From: Scenedesmus sp. ARA3
Taxonomy: Eukaryota; Chlorophyta; Chlorophyceae; Sphaeropleales; Scenedesmaceae
Direction of reading: 5' to 3'
DNA length: 64,000 bases
Assembly: GCA_004335835.1 (NCBI GenBank)
Contig: RWJK01001659.1
Span: 1 to 64,000 of the forward strand
Shown here in pieces: positions 34,401 to 44,534 of the stretch. The notes under the pieces are model-generated. The model searched no databases and had not been told where the DNA came from. It saw only the letters and a list, made by a program, of their open reading frames with translations. A program made the position numbers and the translations under genes. Positions within the stretch are counted from its first letter, which is position 1, and each line of letters opens with the position of its first letter.

Positions 34401-35064
34401 ATGTGCTGATGATCAAGCAGACTGCTATTGTGAGGTCATACACTGCTGCTCGCAGACTAGCGCCAATGAAGCACACGTTGCTAGAGAAGCTGGCACTGTG
34501 TACTGGTGCTGAAACTGCTGCAGCCAGGCATCAGGTCTTGCATGGGACGCACCATACTCGTAGAAGGATGTGGCCAGGTCATAGTATTTGTTGACCATGT
34601 CTGCATACTGCGACTTGCGTGCCTCCACGTCGCCTCCATGCGTGGTGTGGTACTTCTGCACTCATCAGGTGCCCACACACAAGGCAGCAGCGTCAAGCAG
34701 TGAAGGCGGGAGGTGACACCAAACGGAGCGCATGCGATCAGCTGCAATGGTCAACAATTAAGTAATCGCTGAGCTGCCTTTTGGTTCGCTGCAGGTCCCA
34801 AGCAGGTGAACAATTGCTAGCTGGCACCGAGTGCACTTAGCTTCCAGTCCTCAACTCTGATCCTGATTGTTACATTCATTCAATTACATCCGTTCAAATA
34901 CGTTGTAACCATCAGCTGCCTGACGGGCCTGCATCGTCCAGCCCGCCAACGGGTTGGGGCTGACAACGCCCTTTGCGCACCTCGTACTTGTCTATGTCCT
35001 CAGCAACCCTTTCTGCAGATCGCGATGTGATTTGAGGAGTAATGAAAGTGGCGGGAGTAGTCAT
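29288..35064 (-). CDS. SMT1: Sterol C-24 methyltransferase (cycloartenol type)
   Basis: Eight in-phase exons (35064-34981, 34655-34553, 34025-33918, 32966-32886, 32396-32206, 31026-30887, 30388-30258, 29490-29288) give 346 aa, the normal family length. The enzyme transfers methyl from S-adenosylmethionine to C-24 of cycloartenol-type sterols at the endoplasmic reticulum, the branch step to ergosterol/phytosterol-type algal sterols. Seen: [14 protein letters not shown] (sterol-binding region I); SAM motif [44 protein letters not shown] (region II); [24 protein letters not shown]; and a C-terminal SMT domain ending [17 protein letters not shown]. The N-terminus ([11 protein letters not shown]) is encoded in a small first exon found by phase. 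Most introns carry tandem copies of adjoining exon ends, listed as repeats; only the exon-proximal splice sites keep the frame. Start at 35064 faces the HD-domain gene. Confidence 0.95.
29430..29722 (-). repeat. SMT1 exon 8 acceptor array (3 copies)
   Basis: The exon 8 start (FRTTKAGRY region) with its acceptor occurs at 29430-29496 (genuine), 29565-29633 and 29698-29722. The copies lie upstream in the intron, about 136 and 93 bp apart, and show substitutions such as the Thr/Ala and His/Tyr changes in their translation. Confidence 0.85.
29913..30290 (-). repeat. SMT1 exon 7 donor array (4 copies)
   Basis: The exon 7 end (DPDNWTRLQ plus GTGAGT) is at 30251-30290 (genuine) and is repeated at 30131-30177, 30024-30068 and 29913-29958. 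The units are 105-120 bp and share a spacer containing ACAATGCAACATATGCAG. The last copy has lost the GTGAGT donor. Confidence 0.88.
30344..30655 (-). repeat. SMT1 exon 7 acceptor array (3 copies)
   Basis: The exon 7 start (CACCACCAAGCAGACGCTGG onward) is at 30344-30388 (genuine), with copies at 30473-30523 and 30600-30648, spaced about 130 bp apart. Both ends of exon 7 are therefore duplicated outward into their own introns. Confidence 0.88.
30950..31515 (-). repeat. SMT1 exon 6 acceptor array (5 copies, higher-order)
   Basis: The exon 6 start ([15 protein letters not shown]) with its CTGCAG acceptor is at 30950-31031 (genuine), with copies near 31087, 31207, 31317 and 31447. All four copies lack the same 13-14 bases found in the genuine exon between the GGCTAC and GACCTG motifs. 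Spacers alternate between a GGTTGG type and a CTTTTGTTGAAG type, so a two-unit block was itself reduplicated. CAG tracts of 7-13 units sit in the spacers. Confidence 0.9.
31700..32318 (-). repeat. SMT1 exon 5 donor array (5 copies)
   Basis: The exon 5 end ([14 protein letters not shown] plus GTGAGA) is at 32200-32318 (genuine). Copies lie at 32068-32128, 31949-32063, 31822-31883 and 31700-31770, in long and short versions. Most copies keep AAG|GTGAG. Confidence 0.9.
32484..32522 (-). repeat. Copy of the SMT1 exon 5 acceptor
   Basis: GGTACGCGTTGTTGTTCAGG and the adjoining CCTGCAG at 32377-32400 (genuine) recur at about 32490-32516, in the upstream intron. Confidence 0.75.
32955..33090 (-). 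repeat. Copy of the SMT1 exon 4 acceptor
   Basis: CACTTGTCTCCTGCAGGACA at 32958-32977 (exon 4 boundary) recurs at 33058-33077, followed in both by AGCAAGCAGCGCAGCA-like sequence. Confidence 0.75.
33793..33960 (-). repeat. Copy of the SMT1 exon 3 donor
   Basis: The exon 3 end ([11 protein letters not shown]) at 33918-33957 recurs at about 33790-33833 with several substitutions, 125 bp into the intron. Confidence 0.75.
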
Positions 35065-35472
35065 CTTGGCGCTGCTGTTGGATGGAGTGTGTACAGGATT
35101 AAACTGCTTGTTGGCCTTTCGTCTCTTTCACACAATACACACACACGGCAGAAGAAGCGTGAACGTAATCGCAGGCACTTAGGCCAGGATGCACGGCCGC
35201 GGTGAATTTGGGTAGCTGTGCATGACACTGTCACTATGGCACTTTGAAGTTGAGACGCATTGGCCCTCGTAAAAAGGATGCCTTTGCACCCAACTGCAAT
35301 TTGATCGCTTGTTCAGCAACGTTTTGATCAATATTCGCCTTTGTAGCATAGCTGTACCTGCTGACTTGCAGTGATCCACACCCTCTGTGGCTGCATCAGT
35401 CTGCTGTGCAGGCACCAAGGCAGTTCAGCAGCAGCGTAGCTCTGCAACAGGCGGCAGTCTCAAGCAGCAGCA
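35065..35472. promoter_or_regulatory. Divergent promoter between SMT1 and the HD-domain gene
   Basis: These 408 bp separate two start codons on opposite strands. The minus strand must hold the SMT1 promoter and 5' untranslated region, the plus strand those of the HD gene. The region is richer in A and T than the flanks. No specific element was identified. Confidence 0.55.
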
Positions 35473-37562
35473 ATGGCACTGGACGATGCCAGCCTGTTGA
35501 AGGCCACAGAGCAGCACGTACAGCAAATCCTGGCTGGCAACGATGCCAGCCATGACTACAGTCACATAGGTGTGTGCTGATGGTGCAGGTGCTATGTTGT
35601 AAAAAGCAGACCATGCCAGCAACGCCGCGCATAACATTGACAGCTGCGTAATTTTTGCACATGCTCAGTGAGTTTCAACAAGCACAGCCCGACTACCATA
35701 CCATGTAGGGACACGCATCAAAACCTTGTAAGAAAGCACACGATCGTCTGGTAATGTTGTTTACAACCACCGGCAGCAAAAGCAGAGCACCGCCTCTGGT
35801 ATTTGGGCGCCATGGGAGCTTCGGCCAGGCATGCATGCCAGCCCTTATCCCTCTTCCTGCAAGGCCCCGCCCTGCTGCCCTGCCCTGCCCCAACTGCCAC
35901 TAGTTTCATCTCAATACACTTTCTGGTCTTACTTTCTGGCCTCGGACAATGCGTTCATCACGTTGTGGCCCATACTGTGTAAATGGTGCCAGGACCTACC
36001 CATGTGATTACCCTCTCTTGATGCACGCATTCATCGCTGCTGCTGCAGAGCGTGTGCGGCGGACTGCGCTGCACCTTGCTGCCTTAGAGGGCCTGGATGC
36101 TCGGGGCCAGCTGGTGGTGCAGCTAGGGGCCCTGCTGCATGACATATCAGACCACAAGTATGGAGGCTCAAACGAGCAGGCACAGGCAGCAATACAGGTG
36201 CGCATCCAAGCCCCCAGCCAATCACAGCCAGCAATAGATGCGTGCATTGCAAATTTGTAATTGAGCAGGCACAAGCAGCAACATAGGTGCGCATTGCAAG
36301 CCCGAGCAGCGCACATGTTGGCTAGTGCTTGAGGCTTGAACAGGCTGGCAGCAAAAGAGGACTGCTGCTGCCAGTGCACCGGCCAAGCGGGGGTGTGCTG
36401 TGCATGCCGCAACACTCAGGCAGCTGCGGCTGCAGCAGCAGCCCGTCCACCTCCCTTACAATCGCAGGAAGCAACTGCCAAACACAGCAGAGGACAGCAA
36501 GTGCTGCGCGCATAAAAGTGTGGGCCGCTTGCACACTGCTCACGCGGTGTGCTTTGCTTGTTGCGCCGCCTTGTCCTGCGCAGGAGTTTCTGTCTAGCCA
36601 GGGGCAACCGCAAGACTTGATTGCCGACGTGTATGCTGTGGTGGCCTCGGTGGGGTTCAAAGAGGAGCTGGCAAGCAAGCACGGCAACAGCAGCAGCAGC
36701 AGCAGCAGCAGCTTAAGCAAGGAGGCAGCAGTAGTGCAGGATGCAGACAGGTGCGTAACAGGCAGCGCTTTGCTGCACTGTTGGGCTGACTGTGCTGCTG
36801 CCGCATGCAACTTCAAACTGCTGCAACTGCTTGCGAAACCATGGCACTGCGTATGTGGCGCTGCATGTGCGATGACAACTTCCGTATTGCACTGCTAATG
36901 CACTGCTAACAGGTTGGACGCCATTGGCGCCATTGGCATAGCGCGCTGTTTCACATTCGGAGGCGCGTTCAAGCGAGTGCTGCACGACCCTGCCGTGCCG
37001 CCGCGGCTGCACCTGACCAAGGAGCAGTACATGCAGCAGGGCCACCAGGCCACCACCTTCAACCACTTTGCAGAGAAGCTGCTGAAGATCAAGGTGGGTG
37101 TTTTTGTGGCAGCAGCACAAGGTGCTCGTGCGGGCAGCATTGTACATGTTTTTTTTCTGTCCATTATGCCCAAGAAGAAACAGATTGGGCATTGGGCAGA
37201 ACCAGATTGGGACGGGTCACCCGTCAGTGACGAGCACTGCATCAACCTCCCTGCAGCTGTTCTAGAAGCTGTGTACAGTCAAGTGGTGTGTGGCACGGTT
37301 GACCACAATCAGCCGTCAGGTGTGACGACAGCGTAGAACGGAATGCGGCATGTGACACATGTTCTGCAGGTCCTGCTGCGGTGCAAACAACAATATCCTT
37401 GCCACGCCACGCTGCTTGCTGCTGTCCCTGTTGCTATCCTTGTTGCTGCTGCTGCAGGACCTGATGAAGACCGCCTCTGGCAGGCAGCTTGCGCAGCAGC
37501 GGCACGCTTTCATGGAGCAGTACCTGCAGCAGTTCGTGGCTGAGTGGGAGGGCAAGGCCTGA
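35473..37562 (+). CDS. HD-domain phosphohydrolase (YpgQ-like)
   Basis: Five in-phase exons (35473-35569, 36049-36197, 36584-36750, 36913-37093, 37458-37562) give 232 aa, the usual length of small soluble HD hydrolases. Metal ligands of the HD fold are visible in order: His in DASHDYSHIERV near 28-33, His-Asp in LGALLHDISDHKYG near 60-70, and Asp in VVQDADRLDAIGAIGIAR near 135. The rest follows the family: FTFGGAFKRVLHDP, then TTFNHFAEKLLKIKDLM. Bacterial relatives hydrolyse nucleotide phosphoanhydride bonds; the substrate here is unknown. Exon 3 contains an in-frame AGC repeat coding for about eight serines, absent from typical relatives and probably a surface loop. Cytosolic by default; no targeting peptide is evident. 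A TGTAA lies 30 nt past the stop. Confidence 0.9.
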
Positions 37563-37648
37563 CGTGTCGCACGGCGAGTGGACCAGTTATCTGTAACACC
37601 GTTATAATGCAGGCTGAGGCCTGCTGACCGTCAGCAGCGGCTTCAGGC

Positions 37649-37713
<65 letters not shown>

Positions 37714-38402
37714 GTTATAACCATCATGATGTCAGCACCGCCTGCGCCAGCATGAGTGCTGGGACCCTTGAAATTATGGTCTGTTGATGTTGTTGATGCT
37801 ATGGCTTGATGGGTAACACGATGATGATGAAGTTATGGTCTGATACACCACCACCTGGGTTCAGTGGGAGGACATACGCCATGTTGTACACCTTGCATGC
37901 ATGAAACACGACCCGATGCGCCTGCCTCGGCCTGACACTGGCACCCGTATATACCTACACCCTATGCCATAGTGGCCATGCGCTCATGAAATCAATCAAT
38001 AAATCAAAAGGGCTGCAACCACTGGTTGCTTGGCAGCAACTGCAGCCCATGTTCACCCTTGTACCATATGCATCTTCTCCAGCACCAGCGTGTGGCAAAG
38101 CAGCGCATGCAACAAGCAGCTGCTGCATCTGCAGGAGCTGCAGCTGCAATGACAGCCGCATCAACAACACCTAGAAGTGGTCCAGCACTCTGGTAGCTGT
38201 GGATGCTACTCAGCCATCAACTAGCCAGCATCACGATCTGCCAGCAGCGCAATTGCGCAGCTACTACATAGCCAGCGCCTGCTCCTGCAGGCGCCGATTA
38301 CCCACGCCAGCAAGCACCACCAGCCCAATCTGCAGATGCTGTCGGCACCCTGGCCGCCCCGCCGCTGCAAGGTTGGCACCACAGCAAACAGAGCGCACAC
38401 AT
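37563..38402. other. Convergent intergenic region, HD gene / calmodulin
   Basis: This holds 3' untranslated sequence of two convergent genes and the TTA microsatellite. No gene was recognised. Confidence 0.6.
37649..37713. repeat. TTA/TAA microsatellite
   Basis: About 21 uninterrupted TTA units. It is one of the few repeats here not built on CAG/CTG. Confidence 0.95.
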
Positions 38403-39661
38403 TTACTTTGCGAGCAGCATGCGCACAAACTCCTCGTACTGGATTTTGCCATCACTGTCTGGGTCTGCCTCGCGGATCATGTCCTCCATCTCGGGCGCAG
38501 ACAGCTTCTCGCCGATGTTGGTCAGCACGTGGCGCAGCTCCTTGGCCTCAATAAAACCGCGCTGATCCTTGTCAAAGACCTGCGGCCATTGACAACAAAA
38601 CAACTGTTATTGAGTGCTTTGCAAAATGTTGCTTCTTGGCCATGATGCAGCCGCGCTGGTCCTTGGCGAAGACCTGCAATCACATACAAAGATCGTGCAT
38701 GATGGTCTGCAGGATCCTTTGCGGGATGGTTGGCAGGGTGTTGGTCAGCACGCGGCCCAGTCCTTTGGCCTCAATCAGCCCGCCCTTGTCAAACACCGGC
38801 AGCGGCACCGCACCACAGCGCACACAATAACACCCATCAGCAGCAAGGTTCCTGCAAGGGTGGTGAGGTGCAAGAAACAACAACCTGCTACCAGGCTTGT
38901 GCCGTGCCTGCACTGCATTCAACTGCGTGCTGATGTTTGGTCATTGCAAATGAAGGCTCCGCACTGCTAACACACCGTTTCAGTTGTGTCGTGCCTGCAT
39001 TAATATAGATGCCTTCACCAATGCTTCCTCTGCCTGCTGCTGCTACGCACTGCTGACTTTGAACTTGACCCTGCCGCACATGCTGCACAGCCTGCATAGC
39101 CGTTAGTTCCTACCTTCCATGCGTTGCGGATGTCCCGCTCTGAGTCGTAGCTGCGGATCTCACGGCTCATCACCCCCAGGAACTCTGCAGCAGCAAAGCA
39201 CATGCTGCAAGGATAAGGCGGCACATCTTGCAGGTCATGGCAGCAGTAGCACTCAACGCTGAAACACTGCATGCATGCACATGAGCGGCAAGATTGCAAG
39301 TTGGCCGGCCATGACATGCAAGAATCCAACTTGTACGTATAAACTGTTCGATCCTGTTGCTGCCTGTGCATGTCTCAGCATCAACTGCCCAGGCAGTTTT
39401 GTTGCCTTCACTGCTGCTTGGCTCAACGTGGCACCGACAGCCAAGCGTATGCGTGCGCTCACCCTGAAGGTTGATCACACCCCTGCCATCGGCATCCACT
39501 TCTTTAATCAGGCTGCGGACCTCTGCCTCTGTTGGATTCTTGCCCAGCGCACGCATCACAGTGCCCAGCTCGCCGGTGGTGATGCATCCATCATTATCCT
39601 TATCAAATAGCGCAAATGCCTCCTTCGCCTCAGAGGTCTGAGCGTCTGTCAGGGGTGCCAT
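38403..39661 (-). CDS. Calmodulin / calmodulin-like protein, four EF-hands
   Basis: Three in-phase exons (39661-39463, 39184-39114, 38579-38403) give 148 aa, exactly calmodulin length. The protein is a Ca2+ sensor that binds amphipathic target helices. EF-hand loops seen: [12 protein letters not shown] (1), [12 protein letters not shown] (2), [12 protein letters not shown] (3), [12 protein letters not shown] (4). Calmodulin signatures between them include [36 protein letters not shown] and [10 protein letters not shown]. Loops 2 and 3 have Arg at loop position 5, where canonical calmodulin has Asn or Asp, so Ca2+ affinity of these sites may be lower. The second half of the linker is also diverged ([18 protein letters not shown]). 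It could be the organism's main calmodulin or a calmodulin-like paralogue. The exon 3 acceptor region is copied into the intron. Confidence 0.92.
38520..38800 (-). repeat. Calmodulin exon 3 acceptor array (2 decayed copies)
   Basis: The genuine exon 3 start ([20 protein letters not shown]) is at 38515-38579. A short copy with its own acceptor is at about 38638-38675 and a longer one at about 38735-38795, where the EF-hand loop is shortened. These are acceptor-side decoys inside the intron. Confidence 0.75.
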
Positions 39662-40545
39662 TTCAATGCGTAGTTTCTGGGTGCTTGCAGGGCCGTTTAA
39701 AACGACGACAGCAAGCTTGAAGAAGACAAACTTCAAGGAATCAAGGCAGAAAACCAACGAGCATCAGCGTAGAAGCGATTGGGAGGCCAATGTTATGTTA
39801 CTGTTCAAAAATGAGTCAGTTCAAAGGCAGCCATATGACGGGCTGATCCCCTTCTTAGTGAATGCGTGAATGCGATGGCTTCTGATTACATCCCTGTTAA
39901 CACCGGCTGATGCAGGGTGTTGACCGCGCCCCTCTGCAAACCACCCATGCAGTGCCCATTGCGTCAGGGTGCTGCCTTGTCACAGAACAGTGTGCTGCCT
40001 GAGTCTGCTGTTGCTGCTGCGAGCGCACCATGGCACTGCAGCACCAAACGTTACGAAAGATAGGGAGAGTTGCGGGCAGTCGACCCATGTTTACTGTGTC
40101 TCACAGACAGCACGTTCAAAGCTGGCATTCGGCCACCTGGGCCTGCAGCCCGCAGGAGGAGCACGGCAGTGGCCACCACGGCACAGCACTATGCAGCACT
40201 GTGCTGCCTGCCAGTAGCACCAATAGCACCAGAGCACCCATCTGGTACATATGGAAAGCCGACGTACACTTCCGCCAACGAGCGTCAGCAGTACTGCCAC
40301 ACCTGCCTTGCAGGAGAGTCCAACATCATGTGCAACAGTTGCTGAACAATTGCATGCAAGGCAGAGGCGCTGCCTGCCGCCAGCAGTGCAGAGCTGACTT
40401 CAACCCAACTTGTGGCCACATCACAGAGCCTGCATAATTCATTGACAATAACTGTTGTCCTAACTGAGCCCTTCAGCACCAGCACTTTCACCTGTCAAGG
40501 CTATGACGACCCAGCTATCGCAGCAACTTGCTGCCCCTGGCTGTC
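39662..40545. other. Intergenic: calmodulin promoter and 3' region of the coiled-coil gene
   Basis: Both flanking genes are on the minus strand, so this stretch holds the calmodulin promoter and 5' untranslated region. Open frames such as 40030-40437 (+) resemble nothing known. Confidence 0.5.
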
Positions 40546-43500
40546 CTACTTCTCTCCAATCGCCGCCCTCTTGGCCATGCGCAGCAGCCCGCCAATGCTG
40601 AAACCTGAACTGTGCATGCTATCAGGACTTTGAGCCTCTCCACCCTCAGTGGTGCTGCAGCACTGCGCTGCCATCCTTGCAATCAAGCCAGCACTGCCCT
40701 GCGGGAAGCGAGCACCAGCTGCACCAGCGCCACCAAACTCAACAAACTCCATGGAAGGGAACTCTGCTGCACTCCACTGATCGGCTGCGTTGACAACACC
40801 CTTGGTTGCTCCGCCACCGGCAGGTGGCGCAGCTGCTGCCACTACGACTGTCACATCCACGCTCCCCATGTCTGTGCCAGGCACAGGCAGCTCTGTGTGC
40901 ACAGCTGCCTCATCGTGCTGCTGCTGCTGCTGCTGCTCGTCACTACAGTCTGAGCTGCGACTGCTGTTGGTGCTGCTGCCATGCTCAATCGGCAGCATAC
41001 CTGCTTGGATCAGCTTGGCAGCCTCGTCTAGCCCTGCCTGCAGACCCTTCATCACACTGCCAACAGCATCGCCATGCTCTCTGATGCTGCTGAATACTGC
41101 ACAGGCTGATGGCTCATACTGCACTTCCTCCGCCTTCAACTTGGCTGTCAGTGCAGCTGTCTTCCTGCGCAGGCTGGCCCAGTGCTGAACATGCGTCCTG
41201 AGCTTGCCTGCCAGTGCACGATCTGCAGTGCGTTGCGCTCTGCTGCGGACCGTCCGTCCAGAGTCTGTGGTTGCTGGTGCGTTGGCAGCAACTCGCAGGG
41301 GTGCTGGCAGCGGTAGCTTCTGCATGCTGCTTGAAGCCTTGAGCTCTTCAACCTGCAGGCCGATACAGTTGTGCATGAGCCAAGCAGCAGGTAAGAGAAG
41401 TTGCAAGGCATGGAGGAACCAGTGCCAAGAGACATGGTACTACCAGGTAGGTAGCGTGTCAAGCCCAAAACGGTCAGCATGTCGCCGGCAGACAACCGGA
41501 AGTTCAACTGCTACAGTGTAGCAATCACATGCACACATTCACCTGGTTTACGTAATTGCCTGTAACCAACTTCAGTTCTGTCGTCTACTTGCACCATAGC
41601 AAAGGCACTGCAACTGCGCACATGGCTGCAGAGCTGCACACTGCAGCAAAGCTAGCATGTGATAGTCAGACAAGCAGTGCATGCCCCTGCAGGGAATGGC
41701 TGCTGACGCACACTGAAAACAACAACAAGGCACCAGACACCTGTGATTTGGATGCTTCCAGCTGTGCCTGCAGCTGCAGCCCAGTGCGCCGCTGCTTCGC
41801 CAGCTGCTGCCGCAGCCAAGCCCTCTCCAGGTCGCTCCTCAGCCTACTGCACTGCTTGTCTGCCGCAGCAGCTGTTGCGGACGCAGCATGCGCATCTGCT
41901 GCTGCAGCAGCCGCCTCACGCAGAACCTGCAACTCCTTGTTGGCATGTGCTGCATGCTGCTTCCACCCTGCCGCCGCATTCTCCAAAACCACTATCTTCC
42001 CAACCGCTGCCTGCAGCTCACAAGACAGCGTCTTCACCTGTGAGCGTGCAAACACAGCCGAGCCCCATGCCTGGCCTGCCTGCTGCCTGGCTGCTGCCAG
42101 CTCAGCATCCAGTGCCTCTACCTTGGACTGTGCCTGCTGCAGCTGCGCTGCCAGATCTGCCACCTGTTCACTGGCCTGGTTGCAACCCTCACAGCTGGTA
42201 TCCTCCAACTCGTCTCCTGACTCGGCTAAATAACAGCCATCTGCGTCCCACAGTGCTGCTTCCTCCTCGTCTTCATCACAACCAGCCCAAGTGTCCTGCA
42301 AGCACTCACTGTCTCCGCTGTTTGCAGCTGCCTGCTTGATACCTGGCTGTTGCACTGCCGTAGACTGCTGCTGGTCATCCACACCCTCTCCCCCATCATC
42401 AATGCTGCCCTTGTGCTGCTGCTGCTGCTGCTGCTGCTCCTGCTGCTGTTGAATTGCCATCGCCATGTCTATCAGTCCCTGCCGTGCATCTGCCAGGTCT
42501 GCCTCTAGCTCATTCACCCTGGCCATAGCTGCCTGCAGCTGGCCATTCAGTTCTGCAACCTTGCTGCTGTGCAGCTGCTCTGCGAGGCGGTTGACAGAGG
42601 ACAGCTGCTTCATCTCCTGCATGCAGCTGGCGAGCTGCTCTTGAGAGGCGTGACGCTCCGCAATGAGGTGGGAGGTGCCCTGGCTGGTGCTTGGGTTGCG
42701 CTGCATTGCAATAGGCAAGCAGAGCACAGCAGGGTGTAAAAGTACATGTCAGACGGTCGTGACAAACAGCAAACTGCGCCACAACTGCGCCAGCAACGAC
42801 GCAAGGCTGGGAACAGCAGTTTGAAGTTTACAGTTGCAGTAGCCGGACACAACATAACCCTGCGTCATGCACACTGTGCAGTTAGCATTGATGCACCGAT
42901 CTGTAGTATCCTGCAAGTATCTTCCTGGCTACTATTTGCCGCTAGCACAAACCATCAGGCGCAGTATGCTCGTCCTGCCTGTTCAATTGTGTATCAACTG
43001 TAGCTCACCTCTCCAGCGTTGCCAGGCTCTGCAGATGTCGTGGGTGTGAAGCTTTGCTGCTGCTGACCTGGTATGCCAGCGCCAGCAACGCTCACAGAGC
43101 GTGGCGCAACCTGGTGGTGTGGCGCAGCAGTACAAAGCAGCGTTATGTTGGGCAGGGCTGACATGTGCAACATTGCGAGCAGTAGCTGTTTTTGAGGTGG
43201 ACAGAGCATGTTCCCAGCTGCCAGGCCTCGGCTGTTAACATCAACAAAACATGTTGATTGTGCCAGCAATGCCAATCAAACACACCACAAACCTTATACC
43301 TTCCACCGCAGTCCTTCATCCATCAGCTCACCTCTGTGCCACTGGCATTGGGCGCTTGCCTTGACAGGAAAAAGCCAGTACCCTTAGCAGATGCCGCTGC
43401 TGGCTGTGACGCCTTGCCGTTTGAGCCAGCGCTGCCAACGCCTCCCTCGCTTGCTGGTCTGCGTGGCGACAGCACACCTGCCATGTATGCAAAGCTGAAC

Positions 43501-44534
43501 TCCTCTGCTGTGCGTGCTGTACGTGCTGGCCGGAATGCTGTACTGGTAGTGGATGCAGGGGACTGCAGAGCAGCTCTGTCACCTCCAATGGCCATGGTGT
43601 TGAGGCCCTGAGCTGTGGTGTTGATGCTTGCAGGACTGCCTCCAAAGGCAGCTCTGCTTGGGGATGCAACTTCAGCTTGCAGCCAATCAGGAAGCATATT
43701 TAGTTCTGCACTGTCTATTCCTGGCTGTGGCTGTGTCTGTGCCGTGTTCCAGCTTGGTTGCAGGGGGTTGGCCACGTGCTGCACGGAGCCAGCGTCCTGC
43801 AAGCTGAATGCAGCTGGGTGGTCATGCATGCTGCCAAACCCCCACAGCCTGTTGAAATTGGTGTTAAAGTAGGAGTTTGGTGCAGCAGTTGGCGCAGTAA
43901 CAGATGGCCCCAGGCCTGATGGCGTTGCGGGTCTTGGTGGTTGTACGGCTCGTGGTGGTGGCGTCATGGCATAATGGTCTCCCCGCGGCTGGCATGTGGC
44001 TTGACCAAAAGGGCACCTTGGAGAGCTTATTATCTCAGGCAGGCCTTGTCCTGCTGCGCTTCTAGGCGACATAGGCTGTGCTGCTGCTGGCAGGGCTGCT
44101 AGCTGCAGGATAGCCCTGCTGGGGCTGCTGCATGCGTTGCCAGCATCCATAGGGGAGGATGCCCTGCTGTACTGCTGTCCTGCAGGAGCCGCAGCTGTGG
44201 CTACTGCTAGCAGCTGCTCGAGTACTGCAAGGTCTGTGATAGGTGCTGGAAAGGGACCTGCTAGCAAGCCATTGAGAGCTGCTGCTGCAGCTGCTGCAGC
44301 CGATAGTTGCTGCTGTTGGGTCACGCCCTGGCTCCTTGGAGAGCATGGCACCCCACTGCTCGTCTCACAGTTGACTGTGTTGCGGTGCCTGATGGACTCC
44401 AGCGCAGGTTGCTGGAAGCAAGCCGTTGTCTGGTGCTGGTGCTGAGGCAGCTGCTGGGGATGGTCCTGTTGCCTGTTGCTGCTGTTGATGCCCGGGTGGT
44501 AGCTGGGACCTGAGCCTCTCGAATTAAGCTGCAT
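40546..44534 (-). CDS. Large low-complexity and coiled-coil protein, function unknown
   Basis: Four in-phase exons (44534-43332, 43110-43009, 42700-41741, 41352-40546) give 1023 aa. Residues 1-435 are disordered, rich in Ser, Pro, Ala and Gln, with many SPR/SP sites (possible kinase targets). Residues 436-755 alternate heptad-rich coiled coil (LAEQLHSSKVAELNGQLQAA; LAAQLQQAQSKVEALDAELA) with a polyglutamine run and an acidic segment (GCDEDEEEAALWDADG). Residues 756-1023 contain a basic helical part (LRTHVQHWASLRRKTAALTA), a second polyglutamine and an amphipathic end, FSIGGLLRMAKRAAIGEK. No enzyme motif, membrane segment or signal peptide is seen. A cytoskeletal or centrosomal scaffold is one possibility, by composition only. 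The start is the first ATG of a 401-codon open exon; the frame stays open a few codons upstream to an acceptor-like AG, so an extra 5' exon is possible. Confidence 0.75.

Noticed and set aside
40030..40437. Plus-strand frame of 135 codons upstream of calmodulin
   Set aside because: It has irregular composition and no recognisable motif, and lies in a region expected to be promoter and 3' untranslated sequence.
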